Origin: Sphingomonas montanisoli
GTDB lineage: Bacteria; Pseudomonadota; Alphaproteobacteria; Sphingomonadales; Sphingomonadaceae
DNA: 64,000 bases
Direction: 5' to 3'
NCBI RefSeq assembly: GCF_008274695.1
Contig: NZ_VTOU01000001.1
Span: 248,001-312,000, forward strand
Below, one piece after another: positions 43,817 through 52,263 of this stretch (position 1 is the stretch's first letter; every line of letters begins with the position of its first letter). The translations under genes and the position numbers were made by a program. The notes under the pieces are model-generated. The model saw nothing but the letters and a program-made list of their open reading frames with translations, was not told the origin of the DNA and ran no database searches.

Positions 43817-44617
43817 ATGACGGCCATCACCAGCATCATAGTCGCGGCCATCGTCCTGTCGGTGATGATGGCGACCGCATGGTGGTTGCAGAAGCGCACG
43901 GGCCAGTCGGGCTGGGCCGATGTCTTCTGGTCCTTCGCGATCGGCATGGGCGGAATCATCACCTGCTTCGCGCATATCGGCGGCGCCCCCGCGCTGCGCA
44001 CCGGGCTTGTTGCGGCAATGGTGATCTTCTGGTCGGTCCGGCTGGGGCATCACATCCTGATCCGCACGCTCGGCGCCAAGAGCGAGGACCCGCGCTACGC
44101 CGACCTGCGCCGCGAATGGGGCGACCGCTTCCAGATGCGGCTGTTCCTGTTCCTGCATATCCAGGCTTTGTGCGGCCTCGGCCTCGTCGTCAGCGTCTTC
44201 GCCGCCGCGCACCGGCCGGGCGATTTCCCGCTGCTCACCGACTGGATCGGGCTGGCAATCCTGATCGTCTCGGTAATCGGCGAAGGCGTGGCCGACCGGC
44301 AGCTGCGCGCCTTCGCGAAGGGTCCGGCGAACAAGGGCAAGGTCTGCGACGTCGGGCTGTGGGGTTGGTCGCGCCACCCGAACTACTTCTTCGAATGGCT
44401 CGGCTGGATCGCCTATGCCGTAATCGCAATCGATCCTATGGGCGGATGGTGGCAGGGCTGGCTCGCGTTGATCGGCCCGTTGCTGATGTACTGGCTGCTC
44501 GTCTATGCCTCGGGCATTCCCCCGCTCGAAGCGCACATGCTCCGATCGCGGGGCCAAGCTTTCCGCGATTATCAGGCGCGCACAAGCGCCTTCTTCCCTC
44601 TCCCTCCCAGAAAGTAA
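43817..44617 (+). CDS. DUF1295 membrane protein (steroid-reductase/ICMT-like)
   Basis: A 266-aa membrane protein with about six helices, ending in the motif WGWSRHPNYFFEWLGWIAYA. This SRHPNY segment is typical of the DUF1295 / 3-oxo-5-alpha-steroid 4-dehydrogenase group and is related to isoprenylcysteine methyltransferases; it binds NADPH or SAM in better-studied relatives. The start is ATG 43817 in a GGGGGCAGGC context. The Cfa-like gene follows 8 nt later, so the pair is an operon divergent from the FAD/DUF1365 genes. Confidence 0.88.
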   Translation: MTAITSIIVAAIVLSVMMATAWWLQKRTGQSGWADVFWSFAIGMGGIITCFAHIGGAPALRTGLVAAMVIFWSVRLGHHILIRTLGAKSEDPRYADLRREWGDRFQMRLFLFLHIQALCGLGLVVSVFAAAHRPGDFPLLTDWIGLAILIVSVIGEGVADRQLRAFAKGPANKGKVCDVGLWGWSRHPNYFFEWLGWIAYAVIAIDPMGGWWQGWLALIGPLLMYWLLVYASGIPPLEAHMLRSRGQAFRDYQARTSAFFPLPPRK

Positions 44618-44625
44618 GCGACTTC

Positions 44626-45651
44626 ATGGATCTGATCGCGCTCGCCACCACCGCCGTCGAGCGGCTGCCGCTTCCCGATGCCGTCACGCTGGGGGGAGTC
44701 CGCTTTCTCGTCGGCAATACCGGCCGTCGGCTTGCCAAGTTGCCGAGCAACGATGCCGAATTCGCCAGGACGATGGCCGATTACCCGATCGCCACGCACA
44801 CCGACGACGCGAACGCCCAGCATTACGAAGTGCCCGCCGGCTTCTTTGACTTGTGCCTCGGCCCGCGTCGCAAATACAGCTCGTGCTTCTACCCCTCGCC
44901 GTCCTCGACGATCGCCGAGGCCGAGGAGGCCGCGCTTGCGCAGACGGTCGAACATGCGAAGATCGAGGATGGGATGGACGTGCTCGAACTCGGCTGCGGC
45001 TGGGGCTCGCTCAGCCTCTACATGGCCGAGACCTTCCCCAATGCGCGGATCACCGGAGTCTCCAACTCGCACGGCCAGCGCGAGCATATCGAGAAGCTGG
45101 CCGCCGCGAAGGGGCTGACCAACCTGACGATCATCACCTGCGACATGAACGATTTCCAGCCGGAAAAGCGTTTCGATCGCGTGGTTTCGGTCGAGATGTT
45201 CGAGCATATGTCGAACTGGGATGCGCTGCTCGGCCGGGTGAAACAGTGGGTGAAACCGGAAGGCTATCTCTTCATCCACATCTTCACGCACGACAAATCC
45301 TGTTACCGCTTCGACCATGCCGACAAGGCCGACTGGATCGCGCAGCATTTCTTCACCGGCGGCGTCATGCCCAGCCACGGCCTGATCCGCCAATATCCGC
45401 AGCATTTCACCGTCGAGGAGGAATGGCGCTGGAACGGCAAGCATTACGAACGCACCGCATTCGACTGGCTCGCCCGCTTCGACGCGAACATCGACAAGAT
45501 CCGTCTGATCCTGAAGGAAACCTACGGCAAGGATGCGAGCCTGTGGGAGCGCCGCTGGCGCATGTTCTTCCTCGCGACCGCTGGCCTCTTCGGCTGGCAG
45601 GACGGCGTGCCATGGGCGGTGAGCCATTATCGGTTGAAGCCGTCCCAGTAA
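44626..45651 (+). CDS. Cfa-like SAM-dependent fatty-acyl methyltransferase
   Basis: A 341-aa methyltransferase of the cyclopropane synthase family, without the longer N-terminal lipid-binding domain of the Cfa at 34357. Motifs are HYEVPAGFFDLCLGPRRKYS, LELGCGWGSLSLYMAETFP, VVSVEMFEHMSNWDALL and FFTGGVMPSHGLI. Homologues next to FAD/DUF1365 genes in Rhodobacter belong to the sigma-E/ChrR singlet-oxygen regulon and take part in making furan fatty acids; that role is inferred here by neighbourhood. Confidence 0.88.
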   Translation: MDLIALATTAVERLPLPDAVTLGGVRFLVGNTGRRLAKLPSNDAEFARTMADYPIATHTDDANAQHYEVPAGFFDLCLGPRRKYSSCFYPSPSSTIAEAEEAALAQTVEHAKIEDGMDVLELGCGWGSLSLYMAETFPNARITGVSNSHGQREHIEKLAAAKGLTNLTIITCDMNDFQPEKRFDRVVSVEMFEHMSNWDALLGRVKQWVKPEGYLFIHIFTHDKSCYRFDHADKADWIAQHFFTGGVMPSHGLIRQYPQHFTVEEEWRWNGKHYERTAFDWLARFDANIDKIRLILKETYGKDASLWERRWRMFFLATAGLFGWQDGVPWAVSHYRLKPSQ

Positions 45652-45652
45652 G

Positions 45653-45770
45653 TCCTCCCCGGGACGGGGAGGTGGCGCCGAAGGCGACGGAGGGGGGCCA
45701 TCACAAGCGATGCGCCCAGCCGCCTGCCCCCTCCACCGCTAAGCGGTCCCCCTCCCCGTTCCGGGGAGGA
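45653..45770. repeat. GC-rich extragenic palindrome (TCCTCCCC type), copy 1
   Basis: Begins TCCTCCCCGGGACGGGGAGG and ends with a near-mirror unit finishing GGGGAGGA; the outer arms and the inner GGAGGGGG/CCCCCTCC arms pair over the whole unit. It fills the gap between the convergent Cfa-like and GFA genes and may act as terminator. Confidence 0.65.
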
Positions 45771-45771
45771 T

Positions 45772-46140
45772 TTAGAGCGCCGCCTTCGCCTTCTCCCAAT
45801 CCTTGCCGTCGAACGGCACGATCGTGACGTCGAGATCCTCCCAGTCATCCACGCATTTCAGGTGGATGCTGATCCCCTCCGGATGAGAACGCGGGCGGTA
45901 GAAACTCTTGATGCCGCATTGCGAGCAGAAGATGTGCCGCGCCTTGCCGGTCCCGAAGCGGTAGGTGGTCGTGTCCTTCTGCCCCTCGACCAGTCGAAAG
46001 CGCGTGTCCGGCACGATCAGGTGGAGATAGCCGGTCATCGAACAGATCGAGCAATTGCAGTCGAGGATGTCGATCGGCCCGTCGTCGACCGTCGCTTCGA
46101 ACCGCACCAGACCGCAATGGCAACCGCCCTCGATCTTCAC
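45772..46140 (-). CDS. GFA (glutathione-dependent formaldehyde-activating) family protein
   Basis: A 122-aa zinc protein starting from GTG 46140 (KIEGGCHCGLVRFEA). The cysteines of CHCG, DCNCSICSMTG and FCSQCGIKSFY form the two zinc sites of the GFA/CENP-V fold. True Gfa activity is doubtful for most members; many have unknown substrates. The GTG overlaps the stop of the DUF2177 gene by 4 nt, so the two are coupled. Confidence 0.9.
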   Translation of the reverse strand: MKIEGGCHCGLVRFEATVDDGPIDILDCNCSICSMTGYLHLIVPDTRFRLVEGQKDTTTYRFGTGKARHIFCSQCGIKSFYRPRSHPEGISIHLKCVDDWEDLDVTIVPFDGKDWEKAKAAL

Positions 46141-46541
46141 CGGGTAACCGTCCGCGTCAGGAAGTAGGCGGCGGTCGCCGACGATCCGGAGATGAAGGTG
46201 CCCCAGGCGATGTCGGCCAGCGTGATCTTGGTCGACCAGACGACGAGCGTCGCCTGATTGGTGAGATCGTAGGTCGCGTAGCAGAAGAAGCCGAACGCTG
46301 CGCCTTTCACCAACGCGCCCTGCCATCCACCGCCCGACAGCGCGGGGTTGACCGCGAAATAGACGAGGCCGCCGATGTAGATCAGATAGAAGATCACCGC
46401 CGTCACCATCCGGGGCTCGGGCGCCAGGATCGATCCGATGATCGGTTTGTACAGATGGGGCCCCACCTGGGTCAGCCAGATCGCATCGATGATCGCGAAC
46501 ACGATCATGGTGGCGATATAGGCGACGAAGATCCTCAGCAT
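46137..46541 (-). CDS. DUF2177 membrane protein
   Basis: A 134-aa protein with four membrane helices. DAIWLTQVGPHLYKPIIG after the first helix and GAAFGFFCYATYDLTNQATL are characteristic of DUF2177. The function is unknown, but the family is frequently found with Cfa-like, FAD and DUF1365 genes, as here, which supports including it in the lipid cluster. It is the first gene of a two-gene unit with the GFA protein. Confidence 0.85.
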   Translation of the reverse strand: MLRIFVAYIATMIVFAIIDAIWLTQVGPHLYKPIIGSILAPEPRMVTAVIFYLIYIGGLVYFAVNPALSGGGWQGALVKGAAFGFFCYATYDLTNQATLVVWSTKITLADIAWGTFISGSSATAAYFLTRTVTR

Positions 46542-46610
46542 AAGCGCGTTCTCCTGTGTCGTTCCATCATGAACGACTCTTACGGCTCCGTCACGTCATC
46601 TCCCTGTCTC

Positions 46611-46690
46611 GTCATTGCGAGGAGCCGGAGGCGACGGAGCAACACGCGTCCCAACGTCGGACTGGATTGCTTCGCTCCGCTCGCAATGAC
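46611..46690. repeat. Dispersed extragenic palindrome, copy B
   Basis: GTCATTGCGAG at the left end, CTCGCAATGAC at the right, inner arm GGATTGCTTCGCT conserved and the left inner arm diverged. It lies in the shared 5' region of the divergent DUF2177 and MFS genes, unlike copies C and D, which are at 3' ends. Confidence 0.75.
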
Positions 46691-46795
46691 GAATTGAGGC
46701 GCTGGCACCCCGCATCTTCCGCCCTTGCCTTTCCCCCGCCGCGCGTCGATGAGGGGCGGGTCCCGCCAGGGGAGAGGCCGGGCGACAGAGGAATC

Positions 46796-48040
46796 ATGGC
46801 CACCCAGTCAAAGGGCCGCAGTGCGGCGGTGTTCATCGTCGCCACCATCCTGATCGACGCGATCGGTTTCGGCATCATCATCCCGGTGATGCCGCGGCTG
46901 GTGATGCAGCTCGGCCATGTCGATATCGCCACGGCGACATGGATCGGCGGCTGGATGTCGGCGATCTATGCGGTGATGCAGTTCCTGTGCGGGCCGCTGG
47001 CCGGCAATCTGGGCGATCGCTTCGGGCGGCGACCGGTGCTGCTGCTGGCGCTGGGCGGGTTCACGATCGATTATCTGCTGATGGGCTTCGCGCCGACGCT
47101 CGCCTGGCTGTTCGCCGGGCGACTGATCGCGGGCGTCTTCGGCGCGTCGTTTGGCCCCGCCACCGCCGCGCTGGCTGACATCACCCCGCCCGAGAACCGC
47201 GCCAAAAGCTTCGGCCTGGTCGGCGCGGCGTTCGGGATCGGCTTCATCGTCGGCCCCGCGATCGGCGGCCTGCTCGGTGAGATCGACGCGCGCGCGCCCT
47301 TCTATGCCGCCGCCGCTTTTTCGGCCGCCAACTTCCTGTTCGGGCTGTTCTATTTCCCGGAAACGCTCGCGCCCGAAAATCGCCGATCGTTCCAGTGGCG
47401 CCGCGCCAATCCGATTGGCGCGTTGATGGCGGCGGGCAAGCTGCAGGGCGTGCTCGGCCTCGCCGGCATCCTGCTGCTGTGGAACATCGCGTCCATGGTC
47501 TATCCGGCGACCTGGTCCTTCTTTGCGATCGCTCGGTTCGATTGGTCGAATGGGATGATCGGCGCGTCGCTCGCGATCGCCGGCATATCGATGACGGTCG
47601 TGCAGGGCGGCATCCTCGGCCGGGTCGTCAAGCGTCTTCGCGAGCGCAAAACCGCGATGCTCGGCGTCGCCGTGGCAGCGGTCGGCTATCTCGCCCATGC
47701 CTTCAATCCTTACGGATCGCTTGCCTTCGTGCTGGTCGGCGCCACCGCGCTGCAGGCGCTCGTCCAGCCGTCGATCACCGCGATGATGTCGCAGCGCGCC
47801 CCCGCCAATGCGCAAGGCGAGATGCAGGGCTTCATCGGCAGCCTGAACGCGATCGGTGCGATTGCGGGGCCGCTGCTGCTCAACCCCGCGCTCGCTTACT
47901 TCACCAGCCCGACGGCGCCGGTCCACTTCGCCGGCGCCGCCTTCATCATCGCGGCCGCTTTCGCCGTCGCCGCCTTGGTCGCGCTGTCGATGGCGAAACC
48001 GATGCGCGAAGTGGACGCGGAGAAAGCCACTTCTCCCTAA
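46796..48040 (+). CDS. MFS transporter, TetA-like drug:H+ antiporter
   Basis: A 414-aa, 12-helix major facilitator protein. Motif A is GNLGDRFGRRPVLLLALGG and the motif-C-like region is FGIGFIVGPAIGGLLGE; FGIIIPVMPRLVMQLG in helix 1 is typical of the TetA/multidrug subgroup. The substrate is unknown. The start is ATG 46796 with AGAGG 5 nt upstream; the open frame extends upstream through the repeat but carries no protein character. A related transporter is at 55071. Confidence 0.88.
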   Translation: MATQSKGRSAAVFIVATILIDAIGFGIIIPVMPRLVMQLGHVDIATATWIGGWMSAIYAVMQFLCGPLAGNLGDRFGRRPVLLLALGGFTIDYLLMGFAPTLAWLFAGRLIAGVFGASFGPATAALADITPPENRAKSFGLVGAAFGIGFIVGPAIGGLLGEIDARAPFYAAAAFSAANFLFGLFYFPETLAPENRRSFQWRRANPIGALMAAGKLQGVLGLAGILLLWNIASMVYPATWSFFAIARFDWSNGMIGASLAIAGISMTVVQGGILGRVVKRLRERKTAMLGVAVAAVGYLAHAFNPYGSLAFVLVGATALQALVQPSITAMMSQRAPANAQGEMQGFIGSLNAIGAIAGPLLLNPALAYFTSPTAPVHFAGAAFIIAAAFAVAALVALSMAKPMREVDAEKATSP

Positions 48041-48044
48041 CCTC

Positions 48045-48123
48045 GTCATTGCGAGGAGCCGTAGGCGACGTGGCAATCCACTCCGATCTGCGGAATGGAT
48101 TGCTTCGCTACGCTCGCAATGAC
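48045..48123. repeat. Dispersed extragenic palindrome, copy C
   Basis: Very close to copy A: the GTCATTGCGAGGAGCC and TGGATTGCTTCGCTACG arms are shared with only central differences. It lies 5 nt after the MFS stop, facing the SDR gene, in a convergent gap, where it could end both transcripts. Confidence 0.8.
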
Positions 48124-48133
48124 GAGGTTGGGT

Positions 48134-48877
48134 TCAGAGCGACTTCAGCATCGCCAGCACGTCGCCATACCGCCCTTCCGCCTCGGCGAAGCGTAGCGGC
48201 TTGACGCGTTCGACCAGGATCTCCGCTGGTGTCGGCGTGGTCGCGAAGAGACCCATCACCTCGTCGATATAATCCTGCAGCGGCATATAGCCTTCGCGGG
48301 TCGACTGGCCCGGCGTTAAGCCGGTCTGCACCGCTGGTGGCGCCAGTTCGATCACCTCGACGCTCCCGCGCAGCTGTTCGCGCAGGCTCACCGTATAGCT
48401 GTGGATGGCCGCCTTGCTTGCCGAATAGATGGGCGCCTTCATCAGCGGGACGAACGCCAGGCCCGAACTGACATTGACGATCGCGGCATCGGGCTGCGTC
48501 CCAAGATGATCGACCAACGCGGCATTAAGCCGGATCGGGCCGAGCAGGTTGGTCACGATCGTCTCTTCGGCGCCGTTGAGCCCATCGCCACGGGTCAGAT
48601 CGTCGGTGCGCATCATGCCGGCATTGTTGATCACGACGTTAAGGCGCGGATGCTCGGCGATCAGAGTCCTCGCGAAGGCCGCGATCGATTCCGCGCTTTC
48701 GACGTCCAGCTCGATCGCATGCATGCCGGTGCGGCCCGCGATCGTCTCGTCGAGCGCATCGCGGCGGCGACCCGCGACGATCACGTCATTGCCCAGATCG
48801 TTGAAACGGCGCGCAAGCTCGCGCCCGATCCCGCTGCCGCCGCCGGTGATAAGAATAGTGTTACCGCTGGTCTTCAT
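48134..48877 (-). CDS. Short-chain dehydrogenase/reductase (DltE-like)
   Basis: A 247-aa NAD(P)-dependent oxidoreductase. TGGGSGIGRELARRF is the cofactor glycine motif, NNAGMM the structural motif, and the catalytic Ser-Tyr-Lys can be read in VNVSSGLAF and YSASKAAIHSY. The substrate is unknown. It is divergent from the HxlR regulator, the usual arrangement for an HxlR-controlled redox enzyme. Confidence 0.9.
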   Translation of the reverse strand: MKTSGNTILITGGGSGIGRELARRFNDLGNDVIVAGRRRDALDETIAGRTGMHAIELDVESAESIAAFARTLIAEHPRLNVVINNAGMMRTDDLTRGDGLNGAEETIVTNLLGPIRLNAALVDHLGTQPDAAIVNVSSGLAFVPLMKAPIYSASKAAIHSYTVSLREQLRGSVEVIELAPPAVQTGLTPGQSTREGYMPLQDYIDEVMGLFATTPTPAEILVERVKPLRFAEAEGRYGDVLAMLKSL

Positions 48878-48926
48878 CGTCCAAATCCTTGTTCGAGAGG
48901 ATGATGAGCCTTATTTAATCCATTAG

Positions 48927-48976
48927 TTTCGATTCGAAAGAAGGCACCTGAAAGTGCCGTAGTTACCCGAAGGTAA
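48927..48976. promoter_or_regulatory. Palindromes in the SDR/HxlR divergent promoter region
   Basis: Three short palindromes follow each other: TTTCG-ATT-CGAAA (48927-48939), GGCAC-CTGAAA-GTGCC (48943-48958) and TTACC-CGAA-GGTAA (48963-48976). One or more probably bind the HxlR dimer; the last lies just upstream of its start codon. Confidence 0.5.
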
Positions 48977-48982
48977 GTAATA

Positions 48983-49369
48983 ATGGCGACGAACCCGCAC
49001 GACTTTCCCTTCTCAACTGATCCGCGCGTCGAGGCGCTCGTGACCGAGGTGATCGGCCGCGTCGCCGACAAATGGACGATGCTGGTTCTGGAGGCTTTGG
49101 AGGAGCATGGCGAACTGCGCTTCACCGCGCTCGCCCGCGAAATCCCCGGCGTCAGCCAGAAGATGCTGACCCAGACGGTCCGCGCGATGGAACGCGACGG
49201 CCTGCTGACACGCACGGTGCATCCGGTCGTCCCACCGCGCGTGGATTATAGGCTCACCGACTTGGGCCACAGTCTCGGCGAGGCATTCTGCGGCGTATGG
49301 CAATGGGCGGAGGCAAACCTGTCGGCGATCGACGCGGCGCGCACGGCATTCGACGCGCGGAAGGGTTAG
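48983..49369 (+). CDS. HxlR-family transcriptional regulator
   Basis: A 128-aa winged-helix protein. VIGRVADKWTMLVLEALEEH and LRFTALAREIPGVSQKMLTQ are the HxlR signature, followed by LRAMERDGLL-type recognition helix and wing VPPRVDYRLTDLG. No conserved Cys is present near the N-terminus, so it is not an obvious thiol or aldehyde sensor of the YodB/HypR type. It probably controls the divergent SDR gene and itself. Confidence 0.9.
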   Translation: MATNPHDFPFSTDPRVEALVTEVIGRVADKWTMLVLEALEEHGELRFTALAREIPGVSQKMLTQTVRAMERDGLLTRTVHPVVPPRVDYRLTDLGHSLGEAFCGVWQWAEANLSAIDAARTAFDARKG

Positions 49370-49389
49370 ACAACCTCCCCTCCCCACTC

Positions 49390-49495
49390 GTCATTGCGAG
49401 CTTAGCGAAGCAATCCAGGCCCGCAAATGAGATGGTCGCGAGCCTCTCCAATGCGGGCCTGGATTGCTTCGTCGCCTTCGGCTTCTCGCAATGAC
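49390..49495. repeat. Dispersed extragenic palindrome, copy D (longer variant)
   Basis: GTCATTGCGAG and TCTCGCAATGAC form the ends, but the inner part differs from A-C: GAAGCAATCCAGGCCCGCA pairs with GCGGGCCTGGATTGCTTC, giving a long internal hairpin. It lies between the convergent HxlR gene and the CinA-N gene. Confidence 0.75.
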
Positions 49496-49510
49496 GAGGG
49501 TAAGTAGCGG

Positions 49511-50269
49511 CTAAATCCCGTCCACCACCGGCTCGTAGCCCAGCGCCGCCAGCCCCGCCCCGATCGCGGCGATGCACGCCTCCACCGTCGCCGGGTCGGT
49601 CGATCGCACCACGAAGTTCGCTCCACCCCTGCCCTCGCGCCAGAACGGGTAGCTGCCGATCTGCGATCCGTCATGCGCCGCCTCGGTCGCGCGCAGCAGG
49701 TCGGCGACCTCGCTTTCGGGCACCCAGCAGCCGATCGTCCGCGACAGCATCGGGCGGCCGCCCTCCAGCGTGCCTGACAGCGCGTCCAGCATCAGTTCGG
49801 CGATGCGCGGAACACCGGCCAGGATGAAGATGTCGCCCACGCGGATGCCCGGCGCGCCGGTCGCGGCATTCTTGATCAGCGTCGCGCCGGCGGGCACTCG
49901 CGCCATGCGCAGCCGTGCGTCGTTGATGCCCCCGCGCGACTCGTAATAGCCTTCCAGCACCGCGCGCGCCTCGGGGTGGATCTCCACCTCGACGCCCAGC
50001 GCCGCCGCGATCGCATCGACGGTGATGTCGTCATGCGTCGGGCCGATGCCCCCGGTGGTGAACAGATAGTCGTTGCGGGCCTTCAGCGCGTTCACCGCCT
50101 CGCCGATCGCGCCGATATCGTCGGCGACGACGCGAACCTCGGTCAGCCTTATGCCCTGTGTGTTCAGCCAAGTCGCAACCTGCCCGACATTCTTGTCCTG
50201 CGTGCGCCCTGACAGGATCTCGTCGCCGATGATCAGCAGGGCGGCGGTCCAGATGCGGTCGGATGTCAT
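49511..50269 (-). CDS. CinA N-terminal / molybdopterin-binding domain protein
   Basis: A 252-aa protein with one MoCF-like domain (TAALLIIGDEILSGRTQDKN, LFTTGGIGPTHDDITVDAIA, GIRVGDIFILAGVPRI) and no C-terminal CinA deamidase domain. Such stand-alone proteins are often annotated as competence/damage-inducible but may act as nucleotide or ADP-ribose pyrophosphatases. The start is ATG 50269 (MTSDRIW); ATG 50281 is in frame. It is divergent from map. Confidence 0.88.
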   Translation of the reverse strand: MTSDRIWTAALLIIGDEILSGRTQDKNVGQVATWLNTQGIRLTEVRVVADDIGAIGEAVNALKARNDYLFTTGGIGPTHDDITVDAIAAALGVEVEIHPEARAVLEGYYESRGGINDARLRMARVPAGATLIKNAATGAPGIRVGDIFILAGVPRIAELMLDALSGTLEGGRPMLSRTIGCWVPESEVADLLRATEAAHDGSQIGSYPFWREGRGGANFVVRSTDPATVEACIAAIGAGLAALGYEPVVDGI

Positions 50270-50334
50270 GCCCACCGCCATAACGTGCTGTGCCGCACTC
50301 GCAAAGTGAGGACGATTGGACTATATCGACATGC

Positions 50335-51159
50335 ATGACGACCTATGTGAACGCCGACGAAGCCGTCCATTCGCGCACCAGCGCGATCAAGCTGCACGGG
50401 CCCGCTGACTTCGAAGGGATGCGCGCCGCCGGTCGCCTCGCCGCCGAGATCCTCGATGCGGTCGCCCCCCATGTCGTTCCCGGCGTCACCACCGAAGAGA
50501 TTGACCGCATCGTCTATGACATGACGATCGCGGGCGGCGCGGTGCCCGCCACGATGCATTATCGCGGATATACCCATAGCTGCTGCATCAGCATCAACCA
50601 TGTCGTGTGCCATGGCATTCCGGGCAGCCGCACCCTGAAGGACGGCGACATCGTCAATGTCGACGTCACCCCCCTGCTCAATGGCTGGCATGGCGATTCG
50701 AGCCGGATGTATCTGGCAGGCGATGTCGGCGTGAAATCGCGCCGGTTGGTCGAGGTCACGCATGAATGCCTGATGCTGGGCATCGAGCAAGCGAAGCCCG
50801 GCAATCGCCTGGGCGACATCAGCCACGCGATCCAGACGCACGCCGAAAAGCATCGCTACGGCGTGGTCCGCGATTTCTGCGGTCACGGCCTGGGCCGCGT
50901 GTTCCACGATGCCCCGGAGGTCGTCCATATCGGCCGCCCCGGCACCGGCCCCGAGCTCAAGCCCGGCATGTTCTTCACGATCGAACCGATGATCAACATC
51001 GGCCGTCCGGACGTGAAGATGCTCGACGATGGCTGGACGGCGGTCACACGCGATCGATCGCTCTCGGCGCAGTTCGAACATTCGATCGGCATCACCGAAA
51101 CCGGCTGCGAGATCTTCACGCTCAGCCCACGCGGCCTGCACCGACCACCTTACGCCTGA
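50335..51159 (+). CDS. map: Methionine aminopeptidase, type I
   Basis: A 274-aa metallopeptidase that removes the initiator Met from nascent proteins. The five metal ligands can be read as Asp in VNVDVTPLL, Asp in WHGDSSRMYL, His in CGHGLGRVFHDAP, Glu in FTIEPMINIG and Glu in FEHSIGIT. The start is ATG 50335 (MTTYVNADEAVHSR), where family similarity begins; no strong ribosome-binding site is seen and the promoter region is short. Confidence 0.95.
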   Translation: MTTYVNADEAVHSRTSAIKLHGPADFEGMRAAGRLAAEILDAVAPHVVPGVTTEEIDRIVYDMTIAGGAVPATMHYRGYTHSCCISINHVVCHGIPGSRTLKDGDIVNVDVTPLLNGWHGDSSRMYLAGDVGVKSRRLVEVTHECLMLGIEQAKPGNRLGDISHAIQTHAEKHRYGVVRDFCGHGLGRVFHDAPEVVHIGRPGTGPELKPGMFFTIEPMINIGRPDVKMLDDGWTAVTRDRSLSAQFEHSIGITETGCEIFTLSPRGLHRPPYA

Positions 51160-51197
51160 ACACCCTTCGTCATCGCGACGGTCCAAGGAGCCTGCTT

Positions 51198-51677
51198 ATG
51201 CATCGTCGTGTCACGATATTGGCTGCATTATCGATGCTGACGCTGGCCAGCATGGCACAGGCGGAAAACCTCACGCTCGTCTGCCAGGGTCAGGGCGAGA
51301 AGCTCGGCTCGGGCTATAAGAGCGGCTATATGTGGGACGACAAGCAAAAGAAGTACGTTCCCCAGAGCGGCATCGAGAACGAAATGCGCCCCTATGCTGC
51401 GGCGGTGACGGTGCGCGTTTCGGGCGACAGCGGATCGGTCCAGCTTCCCAAATCGATGATCCCCCCGATCCATGGTAGCGGCGATGGAGATGGATGGTGG
51501 CCGCTCAACGACGTCATCGTCGGCGACAGGGAAGTCCGCGCGAGCTTCAAGCTCAACGGGCTCAACCATCCCAAGCTGCGCATCGATCGCATGACGGGCA
51601 TGTTGACGATGAGCGGAACTGGCTTCGATTTCACCGGGCGCTGCGAAAAAACCGACGCCAACGAACGCCGCTTCTGA
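51198..51677 (+). CDS. Exported protein of unknown function
   Basis: A 159-aa protein with a signal peptide (VTILAALSMLTLASMAQA). The mature part starts ENLTLVCQGQGEKLG and has a beta-rich look with a second Cys in FTGRCEKTDANERRF, so one disulfide is possible. AAGGAG lies 7 nt before ATG 51198. I do not recognise the family. It follows map by 38 nt on the same strand. Confidence 0.75.
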   Translation: MHRRVTILAALSMLTLASMAQAENLTLVCQGQGEKLGSGYKSGYMWDDKQKKYVPQSGIENEMRPYAAAVTVRVSGDSGSVQLPKSMIPPIHGSGDGDGWWPLNDVIVGDREVRASFKLNGLNHPKLRIDRMTGMLTMSGTGFDFTGRCEKTDANERRF

Positions 51678-51724
51678 ACGATCACCGCTTGGGCATCATC
51701 CGCCCAAAAAAACGGCACCTGTAA

Positions 51725-52183
<459 letters not shown>

Positions 52184-52263
52184 TCGCGCACCGCCGACAG
52201 TCAACGGGGTGACAATGATCGCCCGCTCAGTTTCAAAAGCATTCTCACGGGGAAGGCACTATC

